Under the pieces are notes generated by a model. It worked only from the letters and a program-made list of their open reading frames with translations. It did not search any database and was not told the DNA's origin. The position numbers and the translations under genes are program-made. Source: Pipra filicauda (taxonomy: Eukaryota > Chordata > Aves > Passeriformes > Pipridae). From it: a stretch of 64,000 bases of DNA. The stretch spans positions 681,315 through 745,314 of the forward strand of contig NW_024104404.1 of the NCBI RefSeq assembly GCF_003945595.2. The letters run 5' to 3'. Positions 11,821-22,200 of the stretch are shown here, piece by piece (within the stretch, counting starts at the first letter, position 1; each line of letters opens with the position of its first letter).

Positions 11821-12585
11821 AGGGGGAGGGAAGGTTGTTGCCCCATTCCTGCTTTCTGTCATCTCCCCCGCAAGTGAACACAAGATCTGAATTTACTATT
11901 CAAAAATCTAAAAGGCTTTTTGGAAAGTGCACTCACCTTGCCAACAAATCCAGAACGGGTTTGAAGCAGAAGATATTTGTTAAAATCTGGGTTTGTTTAT
12001 TTTCTTCCCCTATCTCCTTCTGTGTTATTTGAAGCAGCTGAGCTGCCAACACACCAAGTTTGACTTTTTGTGCTTTTAAAGGCATTCTGGGATGCTGGGA
12101 TGAGCCGGGAGGTTGGACCACTGCCCGCAGACTCCCAGAAAGATCTGCATCGACCATCTACCACCATGCCAGTGAAAAGGCTAATTTCAGGCTCCACTCC
12201 AAGCACAAATCCCACCTCTTTAGAATAAAAATGGCTGAGGCTCTGTGCTTTGTGATTAGAGCTGGGACTACACAGCCAGGTCCTTGCTGGCTTGCTGAGG
12301 GACTCCTCAATATCTTCTCAGGTGAGATTCTAGAGAGTCATTTATACCATGTAAAATGGGTGCAAATCAGGAAGGAAGGGAAGAAGTTCTTGTTGCCTTT
12401 TTTTTTTCCCTCCCCCTAGTGCATCCTGCTAAGGTACCTTCTTCATGTGTAGATATGGAAGGGTTAAGATGGAAGAGGGTTCATTTGAATGAGCATGGCT
12501 GCAAAAGATGGAAATAGTCCTGGCCAGCCCCTGGGGGATGTCCCTGAAGTGGCCATGCCTGGGGGGCTCACTCAGTGCCTGGGTG
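11821..12585. other. Gene-free unique DNA
   Basis: Unique sequence. The overlapping 119-codon plus-strand frame and minus-strand frames at 12.0-12.4 kb show no known motif. Confidence 0.55.
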
Positions 12586-12712
12586 ACACAGAATCACAGA
12601 ACGCTTTGGGTTGGAATGGGCCTCTAAGACCATCGTGTTCCAACCCCCTGCCAAGGTCAGGGACACCTTCCACCAGACCAGGTTGCTCCACTCCCTGTCC
12701 AGCTTGGTCTTC
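12586..12712 (-). mobile_element. CR1 LINE 3' end fragment
   Basis: Reads 'cagaatcacagaacgctttg', 'ggttggaatgggcctctaag', 'caaccccctgccaaggtcag' and 'ccagaccaggttgctccact' on the plus strand, the reverse complement of the CR1 3' end. About 125 bp are recognisable before it merges into unique sequence. Confidence 0.92.
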
Positions 12713-14507
12713 TTGTTCTTGGGGAGCTCAGCTGAGATTTCCTGGACCCACTGGACAAATCCCTCACTCTTTTTAAAGCTGACCTGGCCTGCACAACATC
12801 CAATTATGGGAATGGCTCCAGACCTGTGAGGAAGAGGAAGATGCAGCGTTGTGACCAGCACGTCCTACCCAGCTCCAGACTTCCCTGTCCTGGCCAAAGT
12901 GGGGAGAAGGAGGGATGAGCCTGAGCTGCAGCTGGGGTGGACACCACCATGGAATGCTGCTTTTCAGTGCAGTGAGAAGGAAACTCAGCAGCTTTCATCT
13001 GTAAGTAGGATTCAGCAAGAACAGAGAGGTTTTGCTGAATTCATGCTCTGAAACCTTCCCCTGTCAAGTCCTGCCCTAAAGGCAGAGGGAAATGGTGTTG
13101 GCTTCTGTAGAAGGAACCGTTCACTCACCCCAAGATCTCACCAGAGATGATCTCCTCAGTTCAGAAGATGGCTTGAACTTCAGGAGCAGCCCAAGGTCTG
13201 GAGAACATGCCCAGCTCTGCCACTGACTTCCCAGATCTCCCCTTCAAGTCCTTTCAGACTCCAAATATACTGCACCAGCCCTGAAAGAAGGAAAGCTACT
13301 CAGAACACCTTTTTAAAAAACAACAACAACAAAAAAAGAAAAATACCTGTAAGACTTGGAGGCCCTGGCTTTGAAAAGGTCCCCTCATCCTTTGGCTTTG
13401 TTTGTCTTTCCCTCCTGTGCTGCAGGAGTTGCTCCTTTTATGCTGCTGTTCAGGCCCAGCGCGGTGACAGGGGACTAAAGCCATTTGCAAATATGTTCTC
13501 AGAAGAAAATCTGCTTTTTTCCCACTCCCCCCACCCCCCTTTAAAAAGCAATTCTTTCTGTTGCTGCACATTGTGTGTGTAGAGGGATTAAAAACACTTG
13601 AAAGCCCAAACCAGAAACGAGACGTCGCGTTTCAAAATTCTCCACGAAGGCGTGAACGGAGACACAATACAGAGCCAGTGCTGACATGCACAAAACAGCT
13701 CATTATATGGGAGAAAAACCAGCACCTTTCACCCCAGACAAGCTGGAAAAGAGAAAATCCCTGCCAGATAACCTGAGCAAAAGCCTCCTGGGAGAGGTGT
13801 GAGCGTGCTGGGAGCTAATTGGGAGAGCCTTCACCGTCCCCGAGCAGGAGAGAAAACACATCCCTTTGCAGCTGGATAAATAAAATATGCCAGCATTAGG
13901 CTCCTTCCCTGTCCTCCCTAATTCCTGTGTCCCAAACTGAGCTGAAACTGTGCCCTCGCTTGGCATCTCAGCGCATGGCTGAGCAGATCTTGCTTTTAGC
14001 AGAGTTGTCAGGCTCGTGCCCATCCCATCCCTTTGGAAATTTGGGACAAAGGCTTTGGTTACTTAGGTTCGGAGAGGATGAACTTCAGAACTGTTTCACC
14101 CAATCCTGCTCAGGATCCACGTCGTCGACAGCTTCCTTGGTCACCTCCAGAATTAAAATGACCCGTGTTTTTAAGCAGATCCTCTGTCACACCTGAATGG
14201 CTGGTTTATTTTCCAGGCAGGAATGGCCCAGAAGAGATCCCCTTCCCCACATCCTGCTGCCACCCGTGTTTGTTGACCGAGAGCTAAGACCATCTTGATG
14301 TGTCTACTTATTTTTTAAAGAATTTAATGAAGACACTGAAATATTCAAACAATGCAAGCATCCAGCATGGAAATGAGCTGAGCCTTCAGAGGCCAACTTT
14401 CTCCCTTCATTAATATCAATAACAACCGTGGAGCTTAATTGAGGCACTTTGGAAGTTCCCTTTGGAAAGCACAGGCAGAGAGAGAAAACCAGGCTATCCA
14501 TCACCAT
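12713..14507. other. Gene-free interval with short A-rich run
   Basis: Unique DNA with no recognisable gene. An A-rich run with CAA units lies at about 13313-13346 and a C/T-rich run follows at 13515-13545. Confidence 0.55.
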
Positions 14508-14620
14508 AAGGCTTGGAGCAACCAGGTCTAGTGGAAGGTGTCCCTGCCCATGGCAGGGGAGTGGAACAAAATGGTCTTTAAAGTCCCTTCCAACCCAAAA
14601 CACTCTGTGGTTCCACGATC
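14508..14620 (+). mobile_element. CR1 LINE 3' end fragment
   Basis: Sense orientation on the plus strand: 'ggcttggagcaaccaggtct', 'agtggaaggtgtccctgccc', 'atggcagggg', 'agtcccttccaacccaaaac' and a terminal 'tgtggttccacgatc' tail. About 110 bp remain after 5' truncation. Confidence 0.93.
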
Positions 14621-14991
14621 ACATCTCTTGTGCCTCCTCCTGAGAGCTCATCCCTGAAATCTGCTGGCTCAGATCTACAGGAGACCTGGGGAAAATGGGG
14701 AAAAGCTTCCCAGCCTGGGGGGAAGCAGAAAGATGGGTGAGATGTGAGAGAAATGGATCCTTTGCAAATCCTCTGGAATCATTTCCACCATGAGAACCAG
14801 ATCTGCTCATCCTGGCAAGGGGGGAGGGAAAGGGGTGGAAGGTGGGTGCTGCATACCTGCCTGGAATTTAAAAGCTCTGTGTATTTATCTGTGGCTCTGT
14901 TCAAATTACCAGCTGGGCTGTGCTCTTCTGGTCTCCTGGGGAGCAGACACTACCTGGCTTTTTGATCGAAGCAATCTCTTCTGTCGAGGGA

Positions 14992-15068
14992 TTTTTTTTC
15001 TTTGCACAGGGTAAAAAAAGAAAAAAAAAAAAAAAAGCTGATTTTTTTTTTCATCTCTTCCCCCCCCC
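14992..15068. repeat. Homopolymer cluster (T, A, T, C tracts)
   Basis: A run of eight T (14992-14999) is followed by an A-rich run ending in about sixteen A (15021-15036). A five-base gap follows, then ten T (15042-15051) and nine C (15060-15068). The A and T runs face each other across five bases and could fold back. Confidence 0.75.
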
Positions 15069-15507
15069 TTTCTTATTTTTGCCAAAGAGCATCAACGTGA
15101 GGTGAAATATTTCCCAGTGCTGACAAAAGCTTTGATATTGTAATGCCAAACCCATCAAGCCAAAGCTTTTAACTCTGCATTGTTCTTTTTTTAAAATATT
15201 GGATTTGTGACGTTTTTTCTCCTTTCTCTTGCCCACGATTGATCCGCCTGTCCTGTTTATCTCCTCCATCTCACTGGGCCGTGGCCTTGAGCCCACTGGA
15301 GACTTTCCATTGATTGCCTGGGATTTTTGATGAAGCCAGCCAGTTATTTTCCCTTCCCCTCTTCACCTCTGTTACCTGTTGTTTACCCTCTAACCAGGCC
15401 TGGGAGGGGTTATTTTCTGCGTCCAATTGACCAAAAAATGCAAGTTGCATAAAAATAATTTTAAACACATAAAGAGCTCTTTCATGAGCCAGAATTCTTC
15501 CTCAGTG

Positions 15508-15537
15508 TTTCCAAACCCAACATTTCCAAACCCAACA
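15508..15537 (+). repeat. 15-bp tandem duplication
   Basis: The unit 'tttccaaacccaaca' occurs twice in direct succession without mismatch. Confidence 0.85.
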
Positions 15538-17204
15538 TGAAAACATGTAAAGTTTCATCTAGAAATTCAATACACCCACTTGTGAAGTGGCTTCAAAAGA
15601 GGATGGAAATTCTCACACGTGCAGAGCAAATCCCCATTTTGTTTTTCTCCAACTCACCAAAACGACATCTCTCAGGTGTGTTTTAAATGATGTTTTCCTG
15701 CACGCTGGTGCAACCTACACGTTGGTCGGGGAATGTCAGCATCTATTTCTTGGTCTGACTCTGATCTGAAGGCTCAGCCTGTCCCTTTACACCTGCAACC
15801 ACCACCCCAGGCATTACCCCAAAGCTCTCCCAGCGTTGACTCTTCGGCGTTTCTAAACTAACGATCTATTTTCACTGCTTTTCCCTTCGCTAAACAGAGA
15901 CAAACCACCTTCTCCAGGAAACAGTTGCAAATGCTGGAGCCAGGCTCGCTGTGACAGATTAAAACAGGCTTTGTTTGGAGAAGGAAGGGAAAACGCCGCC
16001 GTGAAGGTGGTGGCTGCAGCGTTTGGCTCGGAGCAAATCCAATCAGCCAGGCAGGATGGCAGCTTCTGTAGCTCCAAGTGGGAGACTGGCAACATCATGG
16101 ATGTAAAGAGTTTGTGTAGAGGATTAAACTTTAATGAGGGCTTTTAGCATTGGAGGGATTGAAAACGCAGTGAGAAAGAAAAGGGAAAGGTCTCGGGGTC
16201 CTTTTGCCCCGTTCACACACACACACAGAGGGTCTCTCGTCGAGGCGTTTGCACCCAGCAGCTCTTGAGGGTCATTTCGAGCAGAATAATTACACACTGG
16301 AAATGTTGCTTTCCAGCCACGAGTCCCTGAACGTGCTTTGATGCTGCCACAGGGCAGATTTCCCCTTACAGAGCATTTTGTCCTCTGCCACTGGGACCGG
16401 GTTGTGCAGCCAGAGCCATTTGAGGGCTGTAACTCACGAGTTTTTGCCCTCCAACCCTCCCCCAGGATTTCAGAAAAACCCTGACACCCCCCCCCCAGAC
16501 AAACAGGAAAAGACTCATTCAATCATTTCAAACAGGGAGAAACAGCAATGAAGTTTCCCCAAGCTGGTGATTCTGGATTGCAGGGGCTGTAGGGAGGAAC
16601 AACTCCAAACTCCAAACTCAGTCCTTACAAAATGCTGCAAAACCTTCCCCTGAAAATCCTTTAAAGTCAGGAAGCAAAGAACTCACAACACTGACTGAGA
16701 AGCCTGTGATATAAGTCTCCCTTACCTCCATTCTGCCTACTTGAAGACTTAATTAGTATTAAAGACTCCAGGAAGTCGGAAGATTATTTATGGAGAACGT
16801 AGCAGTAGAGATGGCCTAAGGAAAAAAGGAGGTAAGGCTGAACCACAGAGCCTGTCCAGGGGACTAAATCTACATTTTTACTGCTTCATTCCTTAATTTA
16901 GGTGCAAATTGGGTTTTTTTTTTCCTCCCCTCTCCTGCCTAAAATGTCAGGGTATTGCAAATCTTTTCAAGCCTGGAATTGGGACAAAGAAAAAAAAAAA
17001 AGGTCAAAGCTCTCAAAACAATTTAGAGAAATATTGGCCAAGATGTTTCATTTTTACTCTGGCAGGTTTTTTTATTAACTTGCACAATCAGTTAAAGAAA
17101 AAATTGATCTGCTAAAAGACACCAATAACCATTAGCCCAGTGCAGGGACAGGCTTACACAGTTTGGTGTCCCCAGCTCTAAAGGCCCTTTGGTGATTGCT
17201 GGCA

Positions 17205-17345
17205 TTAATTAATTCAGAATATCTTAGTAATTAAGAAAGAATAATAATTAATTCTTAGTAATTAAGACTAAGATTTTTCTTCATAATTAATACAACTATA
17301 GGACTGAGATTTTCCTTTGTAATTTTCTTTGTAATTAATATAAAG
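17205..17345. repeat. AT-rich patch with internal imperfect repeats
   Basis: Units of the form 'cttagtaattaag' occur twice. They are followed by two related units built on '(c)aagattttt...gtaattaata', so the block appears to have grown by local duplication. It contains no coding frame. TAATTA-type sequences are frequent, so a regulatory role is an alternative explanation. Confidence 0.5.
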
Positions 17346-18089
17346 TCACCGATTCCCAACCCTTTCCAGATCAAAAGATTAACGTGGTGGGGGTGCTTTC
17401 TGGTAATTTCCCTAAAGTAAAAGTGGGAGACAAGGATGAATATTTACAGAATCAAGAAAATAGATAATAATATTGCCCTCTGCTCCCTGCTGGGCTGGAA
17501 TGTGCCTGTTCACACCTCCAAAGCCACCCCAGACTCAGTGCATCCCCAGCAAGGAGGTTCATCAGCCCTGTGGGCAGGATGTGGTCCTGGGCTGAGCCAT
17601 CCCTCACTCCCCCCCTCTGCAGCCAATGCCATGGATTTTGCCTTAAGTGATCCCTTCTAAAACACACCCCTGGGATTTGCATTATCATTTTGGTTTGACC
17701 TTTAAAGAAAAGCTCTCATCGACAACCAATTCCTGCCTCACTTTGTGACAGCTTGTTTTGTCCTGTCAATCACAGGCAGGTTGTTAAGGAGACAGTCAGG
17801 TGGACAAGCCTCCCCCTCCCAGAGTGGTGACAAAGAACAGCCTCTAATGACACCAGGAATTCCTCTAATCGCTCTTTCCAGCTGCTGCAAATGCCACAAA
17901 GGGTTTTCATCCAGAGGAAACTTCCCTGTGGATCTGTAGACATCTCGTTGGGACGCAGGAGAAAATCCACGGGGAGCTGGTGCTTCCCAACGTGCTGTTA
18001 GAGGTGGATTCTGCCTGAGTCCCCCAAACACAGCTGGGATGGACCCCGTGGATGGGGTGGATCCAGCAACAGGAGGTGGTTGAATGTTG

Positions 18090-18150
18090 CAGAATCACAG
18101 AATCATAAAAATTGGAAAAGACCTCTGAGACCATCAAGTCCAACCATTAA
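18090..18150 (-). mobile_element. CR1 LINE terminal 3' fragment, second subtype
   Basis: The plus strand reads 'agaatcacagaatcataaaa', 'attggaaaagacctctgaga' and 'ccatcaagtccaaccattaa'. It therefore belongs to the 'ttggaaaagacctct' CR1 subtype, also seen at 34565 and 43019, and not to the 'ttgggttggaaggga' subtype. Only about 60 bp are present. Confidence 0.88.
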
Positions 18151-19049
18151 CCAGGTGTGGGTAATGTGGAGACTCCTGTCTGGGAAATGGTACAAAATGT
18201 GACAGAGGAGGGAGGAGGTGGAGAAGTTCACGTGAAAGAGCACAGAACTTTGGGGAATCATGTTGGGATGCTTTGAGAGGTGGGAGAGAAATATTTGGTT
18301 ACCATTTGACCCCTTTTGGTCACTGTTTTGGCTTGCAGAGCCACAGTCCCTGCTCAGGAGGCTTCTCCCCCAGTTGGTGCATCACTCGTGTCTGGACAAC
18401 ACATGGAGTCTTTGCCTGTCCTCTAAATTCCCATCCATAGAAATAATGGGATCCGGGAACTGGCTCAGCTCTGGGCAGACACTGAGGCACAATAACACAT
18501 CACCCCTCTGCCTCTGAGTCCATTTTTGGCCCCAAAGTGAAGCTGTGCCAAAGCTGAAGTGAAATTTGCTCCCGGATTCCCCTCCCCGGGGAGCTGCTTC
18601 ACACTCACTACTAATCTCCCAATTAGTACCCACGCTATGCTTGGCTCTAATTAATTGCTTTTCATGTCCAAAAAGCACAGGCGTGGGAGCCACAGGGCCC
18701 CATGTCCAGGCAGGGCAAGGAACAGAGGCTCTTGGAGAAGCAGCCATATCATCTGAGGCTCGAGGTGGTCCACAAGAGGCCACAGAGCTCCTGTCCCCCC
18801 CAGCACTGAGGGATTTCCCCATGGCAGGGCCAGCACTCTGTGTCTGCTGGGTGTTTTTTGGAAACAGCAGCTCAATGCCCCTTCACTGCCAGGTACAGAC
18901 TGGTGTTTCACTCAGTGAAGATCATCAAACATGAAAACAGGTTATGATCAGATAAAGCCTTGGGAAGGCTGAAACAGGCTCCTAATTAGCTGGAGTTCAC
19001 AGGTACTTAGCAGGTGTTGGATCTGGGGCTGAGCCTTGTCTCTGTGCTG
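18151..19049. other. Gene-free unique DNA
   Basis: Overlapping frames on both strands at 18.26-18.93 kb, up to 146 codons, have no recognisable motif. No repeats were seen. Confidence 0.55.
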
Positions 19050-19237
19050 GGCCACCCTGACTTCCAGAGGGTGATGCAGGAGGGCCACCCTGGTCCCTGT
19101 GTCATCTCTGACTTCCAGGGGTGATGCAGGAGGGCCACCCTGGTCCCTGTGTCATCTCTGACTTCCAGGGGTGATGCAGGAGGGCCACCCTGGTCCCTGT
19201 GTCATCTCTGACTGCCAGGAGTGATGCAGGAGTGCTG
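19050..19237 (+). repeat. 50-bp unit minisatellite, about 3.5 copies
   Basis: The block 'gtgatgcaggagggccaccc' recurs at 19071, 19121 and 19171, with a diverged copy at 19221, giving an exact 50-bp period. The middle copies are essentially identical. The first partial copy (19050-19070) has an internal deletion and the last copy diverges after about 12 bp. Identity between neighbouring copies implies recent duplication or ongoing homogenisation. Confidence 0.95.
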
Positions 19238-22200
19238 TCCAGGGCTCAGCCAGGAGACTGCTTTGCTTACAATGTTGTACAGCAGCTGAAAACATGAGGT
19301 TTGTGTCACCCCAAACTCAGGCAAGCGGCAGCAAAGGCATTTGTCACTCTTCCCCCCTCCAGAACCGGGAAGCTTAAACAGTATGCATCATTTATGCACC
19401 TCGAGAAGCAGAGAAAATCAGAATGGAAAACAGACTGGTGCCTCTGTCTGCATGTGTCTGCATGAAATATTCAGCACAAAGCCCAAGTCCTGCTGTGTGT
19501 CAGGGCTCGGCAGTGTCTCCTCGCTCCGCAGTCGGAAACCATGGCAGCTCCCAGGAAAAGCAACAGCTGCACCATGCCACAGACACCATCTCAGGTCAAC
19601 TGCCAGGATGAAGAGGTGTTTCAAAGCCTCTTCAATATTTAAACCGAGAATGAGACACATAAAGACCCAGTTGTTAATGGCTTCTTGCCTTGTGCTGCGA
19701 CGGTAACACCAGGAAATTGGATGGGATCGCTGGAGAGAGTCAGGAAGAGCGAGGAGAGAAGCGCTCTCTGTCGTAATTGCTGGGTGTCCAAGGCTGCTCT
19801 GCCTGGGATTGCAGCCAGGCACGAACAAGGAGGAAGATGTAGGCAGATTCCTGAGCAACCCAGGCAGCAAATGAGCCCTACCTGGCTGGACCAGATCCTC
19901 CTTCAGGAGCTGCTTGTGAAGTCCTGTCTCCCCGGATAACAGTGAGCAAGATCCAGCCTCTCAAACGCAGAGATGACAAGTCAAATCCTCAAACCCTCTC
20001 CCTGGCTGCTTAAGAAAGCTTTGAGGCTTCCCTTGGTGCCTCACCAGGGATCTGCTGCTGGCACAAAGCCATCACAGGCAGCTTTGCAAAACCTCCTCCT
20101 GCAGCACCATGGGTCGGGATGTTCCTGCCTGGCAGGGCTGAGCACGGGCCCCTTCTGAGGGTGGCACTGATGGATATAACACCAAGCATCTCCCAGCATT
20201 TTTCCATCATTGAGAGGCTGATTTAGCTGCTAACTCACCCTAGGAAAAACCTGGTGAACGCCTTCTGATTTCCAGTTTCCAGCAGCAGATGGACGCTAAA
20301 ATGGACAGAAAAATCACTGGCACACAGGGCTCCTCTTGAATTCCAGTGACCCAAACAGGGGGCAAACATCTGGCCTGGCCCCTGGTGTTTACAGATCACA
20401 AAATAGCTGGGAGCAGTGAGCAGGTGAAACATCCTCAGCACAAACTGTCCCAGCACAAACCATCCCTGCTGGCACGTGCAGCCCCTGCTACAACCGTGGT
20501 TCAAATGTCTGTTTGAATCATCAGTTGTTGAGCATCCCCTGCCTGTGAGCTGCTTCCCACCCCACCAGTGCTCCCAGTCAGAGATAAACAAGGGCCAGAT
20601 CTCCTCTGCAGCAAGGGATGGGAGGTAGCTTCCCAAGGGCAACTGCAATTAGGTTTAGGGTTGAAATTTGTGGTTCTTTTCTTTTAATCCCCTCTTCATT
20701 AGCTCTATATCCCTTCCCTGGGACTCTGAGCATGGTTTGCATTGCCCTTGTCTCCTCTCTGTGTTTGGAGTCCTTCAGAGCAGACAGAAGCACTAAAAAT
20801 AAAATCACCTGTCAGGTTCCCTAGTTATTACAAACAAAATGTCCTTTGCGAAAATGCAACAAGTAAAACCTTCATATTGTGTGTGCTTATTCACATAAAA
20901 TATTTAGAAAGCTCCTAATGTTTTTATGGCTGTAATTAATCTTGTGTCGTGTTGGGAAAGAACAGCACATAAAAAATTTCTCTGGCACCAGGCAGATGCT
21001 TGGGCTTCCCAAGGCAAACCTGTGTGTCTTTGTTTCCAAGGGTTAAAGGGACCCATTTGTGGGGTCTTGGGGCTCCCTGCCCTGCCAGGAGAGCCTGATG
21101 GGGATGGAGGGGAGCTGAGCCATGTCCCAGTTATATTATGCTTCCTTTGGGGCACAGATTCTTCCACCATCTCTGGAAGTTTTGTGGTCATATGAGAGGA
21201 AGGGGAGACATCATGATTTACACCAGCTCTTCTCCCTGTGCTTGGCCAGGACTGGGGCTCCATGTGTGCCTTCCTCTGGGGAAATCTGATCCCACAAGTG
21301 CTCTTTTGAATGTCTAAAATCATGGGAATTTTAAGAAAAACCTCCCTGCACGTCCACTGCAACTGTCTGGAGGACTCTGACTGTCACAGGAGCCTGAACA
21401 CAAATAAACTGTCACCAAGCAGAGTCTCCTGGCCCAGCTTACCTTGCCAATAAACTCTTTGATGGGAATATTCCCAGAAATATGACGCTTTAAAAATCAG
21501 GTCCAGCCCTTGCTATCTATAGCTTCTCAAAGACAAAATTTTGGCCAAGATGCAAGAGAACAGTTTCCTGCAGCTCCCTGTGCCTTGGATGGAGAATAAC
21601 TATCCGTGGGGGGAAAACCAGGTGGCTGCTGGCTGAGGCACTGATGCTGTGGGAAGACAGCTCAGCCTTGGCTGAAATAGGTGCAGATCCAACATTTTTG
21701 GTAAATCAAAATGTTTTCTCTTAAAAACATGTAAGAACCTGACCCACTGCACCAGGGCTGGGTATAAAGGAGTTCACAATCAACACCTGAGCTGAGAGAC
21801 AGGTTGGCCTCAGTGGAGTAAAGCATTTAACCAGGGTAACAATGAAAGATGTATTTGACATTTTAATCTGGATTCTTGCACTTCTAAATTGCCCTTCAGA
21901 GGAGGAAGATAATGTGTGAAGTGCAGGGTTGCTCCTGGGGACCCACCAGCCCATGAAATACTGGCATCCTGATGATGCCAAGTGCCACAGATCTTGTACA
22001 GCTCAGGGATTTGGATCACCCAAAGGAGACACTGGGCTGATGGAAGACCTGGGCCAGCCATGGAGCTGAGCAGAATTATCTTGTTTTGCTCCTTTGGGGG
22101 GAACAGGGTGTTTATCCAGGCTGGGAACTAAGATCCAACAAGGTCCATCTCTGTTACCCACCCCACTTACTTGGGGTACTGTGGAAGGGGAAGATGGTGG

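Larger units (their letters stand above)
14621..18089. other. Gene-free interval with homopolymer cluster and AT-rich duplicated patch
   Basis: No gene is recognisable. It contains a cluster of A, T and C homopolymers at 14992-15068, a 15-bp tandem duplication at 15508-15537, a C-tract near 16486-16496, a T-tract near 16912-16923, and an AT-rich locally repeated patch at 17205-17345. Confidence 0.55.

Noticed and set aside
18475..18500. 'cactgaggcacaataac' as another MIR core
   Set aside because: Only about ten bases match and the neighbouring MIR blocks are absent.
20490..20520. 'tggttcaaatgtctg' resembling a tRNA T-arm B box
   Set aside because: No A box, acceptor stem or cloverleaf pairing can be found around it.
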